From Piper betle (taxonomy: Eukaryota > Streptophyta > Magnoliopsida > Piperales > Piperaceae): 64,000 nucleotides of DNA. Below, piece after piece: positions 35,901-45,254 of this stretch; the stretch's first letter is position 1; every line of letters starts with the position of its first letter. Location of the stretch: positions 1 to 64,000 of the forward strand of contig JAURVB010013290.1 in the NCBI GenBank assembly GCA_033002965.1, given 5' to 3'. The notes below the pieces were generated by a model. That model was not told the DNA's origin. It ran no database searches and saw only the letters and a program-made list of their open reading frames with translations. The position numbers and the translations under genes are program-made.

Positions 35901-36365
35901 ATTCGATTTTGCTAGATGTCAAGATAGACATTGATCCACTTCTGGCTATGTCTACCTGCTTGCTAGATGAGCTATTTCTTAGGGAAGTACTAAGCAAATA
36001 TTCATAGTTTCTTCCACTATGGCAGCTGAATTCATAGCTTATTATGAAACATCCAATCATGGAATATGGTTGCAGAACTTTGTCACAGGGTTGCGCATTA
36101 TTTATTACATTGAGAGACTACTTAAGTTATTTTGTGACAATTAGTATACAATATTATATTTAAATAACAATAGGAGCTCATCTAAATTAAAATATATAGA
36201 GATCAAGCTACTTGTCGTGAAAGAAAGAGTTTAGAGTGGTAAAGTTTCTATAAAGCATATTGAAAAAACTCCTTGGTTGCAGATCTGCTAACTAAAAGTT
36301 TATCGCCCAAGGTCTTTCATGAGCACGTTGCTCATCTGGGTATTATATCATTTGATGATATGCTA
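32952..36365 (+). pseudogene. copia pol remnants (knuckle, integrase, RT, RNase H)
   Basis: In order: a CCHC knuckle at about 33080-33130 (CCFFCGKLEHM, stop, KEC); the integrase HHCC zinc site at about 33640-33760 (HKRLGHIS ... CAEC) followed by LELIHTNICGSF, where the usual catalytic Asp after T is Asn; a hinge with SLRRSTRERR near 34730; reverse transcriptase from about 34960 (YKTRLVVKDFTQKEDINYNE, TFSPVS, DVKTVFLNDDIDE); and RNase H near 35895-36060 (GYSNSDFARCQD, STSGYVYLL, MAAEFIAYYE), ending with LSPKVFHEHVAHLGI. The YVDD region is not recoverable. There are many stops and shifts, so it is inactive. The longest open piece is 34384-34788. Confidence 0.8.
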
Positions 36366-36369
36366 CTTT

Positions 36370-36492
36370 AGTGGGAGTCTGTTTTATTTGTGAATTGCAG
36401 TATTTGGTTTAGTGGGAGTTTGTTTTATTTGTGAATTGCAGTATTTGGTTTAGTGGGAGTTTGTTTTATTTGTGAATTGCAGTATTTGGTTT
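36370..36492 (+). repeat. 41-bp tandem triplication containing a PPT-like motif
   Basis: Three copies of 'agtgggagtYtgttttattt...gtatttggttt', almost identical. Each starts with AGTGGGAG, which resembles a copia polypurine tract, right after the end of the pol remnant. Confidence 0.9.
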
Positions 36493-36760
36493 ATGTTTCA
36501 CTCTATTTTGGTGATCTTATAAAGTTGAACCAATTAAAAATAAGCATGTTTAGATCAAATTATATGTAATTTTCATACTACACATCTATACTTAATTTAT
36601 ATTGTCTAATTATGTTGATGTATGTGACCATAGATGGGTTTAGTTACGATAAATATAACAAAAACTGCCTTGATCTTATATTAACATTAATTAATAGACG
36701 AGATTGTTATTTTAAAATAATAGCATATGTTATTTTGGAGCTCATAAGGTTATATACAAT

Positions 36761-37621
36761 CATGGTTGCAAAAATCAAAATCGAAATCGGAATCGGTTTT
36801 AAAGGGAGTCACTGAATCGGATCGAATCGGTCTAAATCAGCCAAGAATCGGTTCAGTTGAACCGGTCTAAATCAGTCATATATAAAAATTTTAACTTAGT
36901 CAAAATTGGTGAGTTATTAGTTACAAAACATGTTATTCTGATGTCATTTTTATATTAAGATGTGTATTATATTAGTTATTATTTTTTACTCTAGGCGAAG
37001 TCGAGTCAACTTTTAATTACTAGAATGCCACCCACATTTTCTTTCTCGATCCCCCCTTCTCTCTCCCCGACGCCGCCCATCCCCTCGCCCTGCCCTGCCA
37101 GCCCCACCTCCCCCGCCAACCCTACCCCGGCCCCTCCCCCATCGCCCCCGCTCCTCCCCTCCACCTTGCCGCCCGTCCCATGTCGCCCCATCACTCCTGC
37201 CTCACCCCCCGCCCCGATTGCCGCCTTCGCCGCCCTATCGCCCTGCTCGCCCTCACCGCCCCGTCACCCCCGCCCCATCATCGTGTCAAGGGGCGGCACA
37301 CAAGGTCATCCGGAAGGGGCGGCGGCAGATGGCTGGAGGTCGGCAGCTGCAAACGGTTAAGTAATTTATTTTAGGTTTTTAAACATTTGATTCCACTTTT
37401 ACCCTTATATAAATAATTTATTTAATAATCATAACTAGGGTATTTTAGTCATTTACCTATAAAACCAATCCTTTCCGATTTATCGTGAATCGGGGTGAAT
37501 TGGTTGATTCGGTGACCAATTTCTAATGAACCCGATTCAACAGGTTTTTCAGATCGGATTGCTTCCAATCTAAGTTAAATCGGTCGATTCTGAGTAGAAT
37601 CAGCCAATTTTCTCATCAATG
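36761..37621. mobile_element. Non-autonomous hAT-type element (861 bp) in the copia 3' region
   Basis: Flanked by TATACAAT (36753-36760) and TATACATT (37622-37629), a 7/8 match, the size expected of hAT target duplications. The ends are imperfect inverted repeats (CATGGTTGCAAAAATC against CATTGATGAGAAAATT), with AATCGG repeats beneath them on both sides. The middle (about 37020-37340) is C-rich and preceded by 'gtcgagtcaacttttaatta', similar to 59425-59465 inside the long LTR. No transposase. Related to 1409-3676. Confidence 0.75.
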
Positions 37622-37951
37622 TATACATTTATCTTTGTATATATAGTCCAAGTAGGAGATTATTGATTTTAGATGTAAATATATACATGCATTTATAATT
37701 GTATCATATGTTGTTATTTAAGGTTGGCTTAAAATCAATTGATCTATTAAAATTAAATTTAATGGGTCATTAATATAAGTATGGATTCATATGGTATATA
37801 CTATTTTTGTAATTTCTCTTTTATGATGGGTTGAATTGAAATTATTTAAAATAAGGATATAAATAGGGGGTTATCATTCCCACATCGCAAGTAATTTTTA
37901 GTTCTAGCATCCAATTGTCCAGAAACTTTGATCTTGAAGAACTACAGAAGG

Positions 37952-37987
37952 GGAGCCGTATGAGATGAAAGTCTCATGTACGGTTTT
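37952..37987 (+). other. Group II intron domain V of plastid ycf3 intron 1
   Basis: GAGCCGTATGAGATGAAAGT and the following 'ctcatgtacggtt' form the short hairpin of a plastid group II intron domain V, located some 40-75 bases before ycf3 exon 2, as expected near the 3' end of an intron. Confidence 0.75.
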
Positions 37988-38027
37988 GGAACGGAGATTC
38001 ATTGAATAAAAAATAAACAACTGTAAC

Positions 38028-38257
38028 GGATGTCGGCTCAATCCGAAGGAAATTATGCGGAAGCTTTACAAAATTATTATGAAGCTACGCGACTAGAAAT
38101 TGATCCCTATGATCGAAGTTATATACTCTATAACATAGGACTTATCCACACAAGCAACGGGGAGCATACGAAAGCTTTGGAATATTATTTCCGGGCACCA
38201 AAGCGAAACTCATTCTTACCGCAAGCTTTTAATAATATGGCCGTGATTTGTCATTAC
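38028..38257 (+). pseudogene. ycf3: ycf3 exon 2 (plastid origin)
   Basis: The 230-base exon reads [53 protein letters not shown] and [14 protein letters not shown]. It is the tetratricopeptide region of Ycf3, a photosystem I assembly factor encoded in plastids with three exons. Exons 1 and 3 are missing. The usual LERNPF reads PKRNSF here, and the following intron begins GCGCGGCT instead of the usual plastid GTGCG, so it has drifted since transfer. It is not functional in the nucleus. Confidence 0.92.
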
Positions 38258-38500
38258 GCGCGGCTATCTCCACTATAGAAAGAAGGGAAGAAAGATCAAA
38301 CTAGTATTTACTAGCAAAAATAGGCTGATACTGAATTTGAAAAATCAAAACTTAAAAATGTAATGAATCATTTTACTTTAATAGATTCAAATACGCTTCC
38401 GTTATCGGATTTTGTTTCTTAATAATTTAATCTAAAAAATAAAATTTTATAGTGATCGTTTAATCATCCGTATAATTAAGTTGAAATTAAAATTATAACA

Positions 38501-41421
38501 ACAGAAAAACCAACAAACAAGAAGATACAAATTTATAAAAAGTGAAGTTTTTCCCTGTTGTGATCAAGGATTGGGATGTACACGAACCCATATCAATAAC
38601 CAACAAGCAACAAACACCAATAAATTTCTACAAAAGCTAATGACTTTGGATACGACTGGATTGAGAGCTATGACAACTCTGTTCCTGGCGCCGTTGAACA
38701 GCTTAGCAGGCCTTGTCGGTTCAGAGAATATGTCTATTTCCTCATCTCTTCAGCGCCCGACTTGTTTTGCAGACCAGCTCATGCACTAGCCGCTTCCCCG
38801 GATTTTCTGCCGGCAGATTCAGTTTGTGAGTGGGGGACAAAAAGTGGTTGGGTGGGGAGGGCTTATTGATCTCTTGATTCTCCTTCTTGTTGGACGTGAA
38901 GGAGAGGGAGTAAATAACATGTTTTTTACGCTGCAACCCGTCGTACCAATGCCGGCGTTGTTGATTCGAATGGCAACTCTTCCACCACCACGCTCTCGCT
39001 TTCTATTGCTATCGCTAACAGAGGGAGAGACTACACAGAGAGCTCCGTAACGTTGATTTTTCCTCGTTTATTTGTATTAGAAAATTTAATTTTTAATTTT
39101 TAATATTTTATTTATCGTACTAATGATTAAGATTTTATATATTTTATTATTTTTTATAAAAGTTTAATTAAATGACATCCAAAATTTTATTTATATTTTT
39201 TTATATAAAGTAGAATTATGTTGATGTTAAACCGAACATTCTCTTAATAGTTTTTAAGTATATTTGGATCATAAAAAGAGAATTTAAAAAAATTTCATCA
39301 TCTCAAGTTGAAATAAGGGTCGTAATAAAAAATATTAGGTTGATCTATTTTTTCTTTTAAGGTATGTTATTTTCTTAATTTCTCATATATTATATTTTTC
39401 AAGAGTTGTATTTATCAGATCTTGTTATTGGTTTGATTTATATTATGAGAGTTTTTTTCAAATTTTATTCAATAATTGAGTGTGAGATTTTTTTAATCAA
39501 AATTGATTGTGTATGTTAGCTTTATTTTTCTAATTTAAAGAAAAGTTTCGATATATTTTTATTTTGGTGTCTCATATTTCATCTTATATTTATTTTTCAT
39601 TTCATCTCAAGAAAAAAATATTTTCTCAATTACTCTTGCAAGAACGTTTATTTCCCAAGACATAATATTAATACCATTTGAGTTTTATCCCAACGGTTGA
39701 GACATGAGGGGAGCATAGGGAAGCCACATTCGACGTATGTTCCCAAAGTAACATGTGATGTTTTCCTTTCGTACTTATATTATTAAATTAAATTTTATTA
39801 TTTAATAATATATTTAATTTAAATTATTCCTATTTATATATATATATATATATATTATTTCTTATTAAAAACTTCTACCCTTAGTGCCTAGTAAATATAT
39901 ATTTTTTCTCTCGCAGTGTTTCACCGTTTTTTACATTGTGGTTGATTCTAACCCTATATATTTTTATAAATACTTTAATACTTATTTAATCAAAAATTAT
40001 AATTATTGTTATTTATTATTAGAAAAGTATCAATTATTAATATATTTTCATATATTTATAATTGTACTATTAAATTAAATTTTATTATTTAACAATCTAC
40101 TTAATATTATTTTTATTGTTTTGTTATTATTTTTTTTAAAAAAATTAGAGTATAATTCTAATCAAATTAAAAATCTTTAAAATAATTTCTATTTAGTTTT
40201 TAAAAAGTTACTTGTTGAAATTATTTTTTATATTTTTGTATAACTATATTCTTCTTTAAATATAAATAAATACTCATTATTTTATTTAAAAATAGTATCA
40301 TAATAATTTTAAAATTAATTTTGTCTATATTCTTAATATATATTATTAATTAATATTAAATATTGCACGGTATTTGGCAAGGGGCTTTCTAATAAATCGT
40401 AGGGCGGTTAACATCCTTCATTGCTTTTAAAATAAAATTTATTCGATAAAAGATAAGATTTGTAAGAGAGTCGAGTAAATACATCTAACTCCGTTGGCAC
40501 CTTCTTACACAAATACAATCATATGGAATACAATACACTAGAAACTAAAATGCATAATAAAATTAAAATTTATTCTTCATTGTGACTGACAAGGAGAAAA
40601 AAATTCAATGATATTACTTGCAAGCTTATAAGCTTTTTTTTTACTCTAGTATTTGTGGGCTTTTAACGTTCTTTTAAAATATAAATTAATTAATTAAAGA
40701 GTTTGCTAAACAGCTCTCTTAATGAGCCCGTTGGGCTCTTTTAAATTTTTCAACAACCCCAACAATCGTTTTTAAATGTTGCTTGGTGCAGAGTTGGCCA
40801 GTTGTGGGCCACAAAATAACCTAAATTATTTTATAAATTATTATTCGAGTTGGAGCCGAGATCGAACTTGTATACGTAGGCTCGCTAATTGATCACTCGA
40901 TGCTCAGCTTGGGCCCTTGCCTAACCGAGCTTAGCTCCTTTAGTATGACTTAATTTGCGATAAATTCAAACCCGAAGTAAATTTTTGGTTCCTTGCCAAC
41001 TTTAATCGGATTAGAATCAACAATTTAAAATAGAGAAGATTAAAAAAATTAATAAAAATTATATTATATTTTTATTAATTATTATATTTATGATTTATAA
41101 TGATAATTATAAATAATTGATCACTCTGATGCTTAGCTTGAGCGCTTGCCTCACCTGCTTAGGTTGAGCTCCCTTAAACTTAGTACGACTTAATTTGCGA
41201 TAAAATCGAATCGAAAGTGAATTTTGGGTTCCTTGCTAACCCTAATCGGATTAGAATCAATAATTTGAAATAGGGATGATTAAAAAAATTAATAATATAG
41301 AACAAAATATATTATGTTTTTATTAATTATTAAACTTATTATTTGTAATGATAATTATAAATTATAAATAAAGTAATAAGAGAGCGTTAGTGTGCCTCTG
41401 GAGCCTGATTCCGCCGTGGGG
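38501..41421. other. Intergenic, mostly AT-rich
   Basis: 38570-39050 has higher GC and short open frames on both strands, which look genic but match no family I recognise. 39060-40370 is strongly AT-rich with a (TA)n run near 39836-39856. 40840-41010 and 41110-41300 contain two similar copies of a 'tgcttagctt/gagc...cttgcct' and 'gacttaatttgcgataaa' segment about 245 bases apart, a local duplication before the TMEM214-type gene. Confidence 0.45.
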
Positions 41422-44400
41422 ATGGGTGAAGTCCAAGACTCTCTTCTCCTCGACCACATCTCCGGCCATGGTGTCGTCGCCGGAGCCGGTGCCGGCGACT
41501 GCTCCGGCGGGTGGCAGACCGTCGCCTACCCCAAGCGCCACCGCAAGGGCGCCGCAATTGCAAAGCCCAATGCAATACCCGACCGCGACGCTGCGGCCGA
41601 CGTGTTCCGATCGGTCGAGCAGCAGGCCGAGGAGCGGCGGCGAGCGGCAGAGGCACGGAGGCGGGCGGAGGCTTCAGCGGAGGAGTACGGAGCCGGGGCG
41701 GCGGTTGTCTCCGACGAGGAGAGCGGGGAGGGCGGGGATGCCGCCGGCGAGACCGAGGGGGAGGCCGGTGGGAAGGTGTTGAAGCCGAAGAAGGCTAAGA
41801 AGCCCAGAGTCACCGTAGCCGAGGCGGCGGCGAAGATCGACGCCGGCGATCTTGCCGCCCACCTGCTCGAGCTTACGATTGTAAGATCGGATATCGATGT
41901 TGTTTCTTTCTCTCTTGCTCGCGATAGCATGCATGCATGGTTGGGAAAGATGGCAGCTTTACAATGATTTTTTGTGTTTTTTTGTTACTGTTGGTAGGAT
42001 TCTTACGAGGGCCAGCAAGATATACAGTTGATGAGGTTTGCAGATTACTATGCTCGAGCATTTTCTGCGGTTGGTGCTGCGCAGTTTCCATGGGTGAAAT
42101 TGCTCAAGGAGTCTCCTTTGGAGAAGATCGTTGATGTAAGATCTCTTTTTCTTTTTCTTCTTTCAAGGCTTTATCAGTAATGTGATTATTATATGATAAT
42201 ATGAGAGTATAGTTCATATGGGGTATTTGACTATGTATATGATAATATGAGAGTATAGTTTATATGGGGTATTTGACTATGTATATGATAATATGATAAT
42301 ATGAGTGTAAAGTTTATATGGAGTTTTCGACTGTGTATTGGAGTGAACTATTTTGATTAACAGATAGTTGTAAAATAGTGTGAGCTATACAAAATGCTTA
42401 TACTTTAATTTGTTTATTGTATACGTCTGGTACCAATTGATGATTTGGCGAATGAGCATTTCTTTTGATGAATTATTGCTCGTAAATTTCGCATCTGTTG
42501 TCTCCGAGGGAGCCTTTTGACCATTGCAGTATCCACTATAGAAATTATGTGTTGATTTCTGACTATATTTGTGTGGCTAATTATAAATCAATTTTGATGT
42601 TCTATTTAGCTTGGTTGATGTAATCTTAATGAGTTTAACAATTGGTGGGTTGATGTTTGAATTATTTAGATTATAGTGATTTGTTATTATTATTTTGGTA
42701 TTTCTTGTCTAGAGTGTAAACGTGAGTTTGTTCCCATCTGTTCATTTACGTAATGATAAGGGTAATTTGAAGTTGAAGTTGGGACAGATAGGCCAAATAA
42801 ATTATAACAACATTTAGTTGGTGCTGTCTTGTTGGCTTGAGCGGGCCTGAGTTGAGGATATCATTGCTGAACATGAGCTTTTTTTGGCAAAGCTTATATC
42901 ATGTTTTTTGTTTTCCGGGTTTCTTGATTAGGAATTTAGTTTAGAAGTGCCTGTTGGTACAATCTTATTTTTCCTTTATTTAAACATTATTATTTATAGT
43001 ACTGGATGTCATTTTTTGTTAGTCTTGTCCTGATATGTATTAAGTCAATGAACTGAGACTTTTATGTACATAATTAATGACTATTTGCAACTCTACAGAT
43101 ACCTCTATCCTATGTTTCCGAGGATGTCTATAAGACTTCAATTGACTGGATCAGTCAACGGTCTATTGATTCCCTTGGCTCTTCTGTGCTATGGGCGTTG
43201 GATAGCATTTTCATGGAATTGGCAAATTATTTAGGATCAAATAAAGGCTCAAAGAAGCCTGCTCAGCAGAGTTCTTCGAAGGCTCAGGTGATTTGTGCTT
43301 CAAATTGGAAGTTTAGCGTGTAGTTCTGAACGTGATTGAAATAGAAATCATACTGCCTGCTTATTGGTTGAGTCATTTTATGTCAACCATTGTTTTTATT
43401 TTTTGTTGGACAATTGAATGTGAATAATTGCAATTGATATGACAGTATGTATCAAAATCAATGATATTTGTCAATTCTTGACTTTTGGAAATAGTTAGTT
43501 GTCTGCTTATGAATTTCATTTGTTTTGACCTGTTCTATAGGTGCACACTCTATTTATTGTTAGCTATAATTTTATCTGCTAATTTCTATGAAACAAATAG
43601 AAAATATTTGTATTTTTATTTATCTATAATAGTAAGTTTTTGAATTTTCGAAATTTCAGGTTGGCATATTTATTGTTTTGGCTATGATATTAAGGCGAAA
43701 GCCTGAAGTGCTGGTTAATCAATTGTCAACCTTGGTGGACAAAGCCAGTAGAGCTCAGGACAATCTTTCCAGTTTTAATATGGATGATCGCTCAGGCAAG
43801 TTTTTGTGTCCTAGAATCTTGCTCCATTGGAGCAATTAAATGACTCTTTAACACTATATTCAACATGGCGGCCTGTTATAGGAAGCTTTTTATTAATAAT
43901 GATTGTTTTAAATCATTGTATGATTTTTCTATTTCAGGCACTCTCAGGGAGACATAGCTGTGGGGTTGTACACATGGATACGTACTCTCTTACCTCTGGT
44001 CTCTGGAAAATCTAATTGCAATCCTCAGTCTAGGGACTTAATATTACAGCTTATAGAAAGGTTAGTCCCTGCTTGCAGGCTAAATTGTGCTCTATGAACT
44101 GTAATAGAGAATATTATGATGATGTTTGTGTTTCTGTAGAATTTTATCTGCACCCAAAAGTCGGCCAATTTTACTGAATGGTGCTGTCAGAAAAGGAGAA
44201 AGACTGGTCCCACCTGCATCCCTTGAGCTGTTAATGCGAGTTGTTTTTCCTCTTCCGTCATCCAGAATCCGGGTTTGTTCTAAACTATATCAATAAGTCA
44301 AGCCATGAGAGTTTCCTTTACATTTCTTATTTATAAATTTTCTTTATTTGATTCAGGCGACGGAAAGATTTGAGGCAGTATATCCTCTTTTGAAAAGATG

Positions 44401-45254
44401 TGGCACTCGCTGGTTCTGTGGGAAGCAAAACATTGAAACATGCTTCCCAACAGCTTCTTGTTATATCTTTGAAAGCAATGAATGAAGGCAAGAAATGTTG
44501 TTTAGATGGAGGTTATTCCATTTGTAAAATGGCTGCATTTATTCTGACTTTTGTTGCATTGCAGAAAATGCGGGGCTGAACAAAGAGGCAGCTGACATAT
44601 TTATCTGGTGTTTAACACAAAATATGGATTGCTACAAATACTGGGTAGATAAAATATGCTACTTATGTATATGTTTTCAATTTAAGTTACTCTTATTTTA
44701 GTTTTTGCACGTGGTCGCCTTATGGAGAAGAATTAATTCTTTGCAGATGAATCATCACTCTGACAATATTGGAGGTAGTCTGGTAGCCATACGTAGTCTA
44801 TCCGAAAATTGGAAACAATATTCAGCTAATTTGGCTCCATATGGCATGTTGAGGCAAACGCTAGAATACATCAAACAGGAGGTGATTTACTTTTCTTTAG
44901 TTGTACTTTCTGGGTTTTTGATCTTTGGAATTTTTATTGCATACATTTGCTCCCTAGTTTCTGATAAGCGAGATCAATATGTTGTCCTTCCTCATCTTTT
45001 GTTTATTCCTACAGAACAAGCAAGCTTTGGCAGGAGGGTTTGTCGACGCTAGCAAGAGAGCCTCCATTAAGGAGATGGATAAATATTGCTATACAATTTT
45101 AGGTAAAACTTCCCGAGGTTTCAGCTGTATGAAGAGCGGGCTCTTTGTTCTCACTCTGACTGTTACTGCTGGCGCTCTTTTCTTGCCACTAAACATGGAG
45201 TCCTGGGACTTGGATAAGCTTTCCAAATTATTTTCTTCCACCCCGCCTGTCTAA
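41422..45254 (+). CDS. TMEM214-like (DUF2359) ER membrane protein, one frameshift
   Basis: Ten exons fit: 41422-41880, 41998-42135, 43099-43287, 43660-43799, 43938-44060, 44140-44272, 44357-44487, 44565-44644, 44747-44881, 45015-45254. The product would have about 588 residues if one base is ignored. Family features: GWQTVAYPKRHRK near the N terminus, an Ala/Glu-rich coiled segment, QLMRFADYYARAFSAVGAAQ, SIDWISQR, GDIAVGLYTWIRTLLPLVSG, LILQLIERIL, RKGERLVPPASLELL, ATERFEAVYPLLK, and a C-terminal helix LFVLTLTVTAGALFLPL. The relatives are the plant DUF2359 proteins; animal TMEM214 is ER-anchored, and the plant role is not established. In exon 7 (44393-44396) a run of four A adds one base; beyond it DVALAGSVGSK continues in another frame. 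The family's LPV.VW..AQA segment, as I recall it, is absent between exons 4 and 5. The intron after exon 7 has a GC donor (GAAG|GC). The GTG at 41392 is not used; ATG at 41422 is the first in frame. Confidence 0.8.
42192..42336. repeat. 46-bp tandem repeat, about three copies, in intron 2
   Basis: 'atatgataatatgagagtat' followed by 'agttYatatggggtatttgactatgt' repeats three times, the last copy more diverged. It lies inside intron 2 of the TMEM214-like gene. Confidence 0.85.

Larger units (their letters stand above)
37944..38326 (+). other. NUPT: plastid ycf3 fragment inserted in the LTR
   Basis: The 5' LTR reads 'cttgaagaact' then 'tatattgaattt'. In the 3' LTR these two pieces are separated by about 383 bases of plastid-type DNA with almost no loss or duplication at the joints. 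The insert holds the end of ycf3 intron 1, exon 2 and the start of intron 2, so it came from unspliced DNA rather than mRNA. It is absent from the 5' LTR, so it arrived after the copia insertion. Confidence 0.9.
23066..38500 (+). mobile_element. Decayed Ty1/copia retrotransposon, split by later insertions
   Basis: Two LTRs of the same family bound it (23066-23534 and 37661-38500, the latter enlarged by plastid DNA). A PBS follows the 5' LTR and a purine-rich 'aagtaggagat' precedes the 3' LTR. Gag, zinc knuckle, integrase, reverse transcriptase and RNase H traces follow in copia order (integrase before RT), all with stops and frameshifts. Insertions at 24522-31087, 31498-32946, 36761-37621 and about 37944-38326 interrupt it. 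Removing them leaves roughly 6 kb. No target duplication was matched around the outer ends. Confidence 0.85.
37661..38500 (+). repeat. 3' LTR of the copia element with plastid DNA insert
   Basis: Starts 'tattgattttagatg' directly after 'aagtaggagat' and ends 'aaaattataaca', colinear with the 5' LTR. Without the plastid segment at about 37944-38326 its length is about 457 bases, close to the 469 of the 5' LTR. Confidence 0.85.

Noticed and set aside
38030..38278. ycf3-like frame as a functional nuclear gene
   Set aside because: Only the middle exon is present, bounded by plastid group II intron sequence and set in a retrotransposon LTR.
41387..41934. Alternative long frames on both strands over TMEM214 exon 1
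   Set aside because: The frame with GWQTVAYPKRHRK continues through matching splice phases to later family motifs; the others are shadows of GC-rich codons.
43827..44015. Frame starting at 43827 as an alternative exon of the TMEM214-like gene
   Set aside because: It reads ALSGRHSCGVV across exon 5 in the wrong frame; the SQGDIAVGLY frame is the family one.
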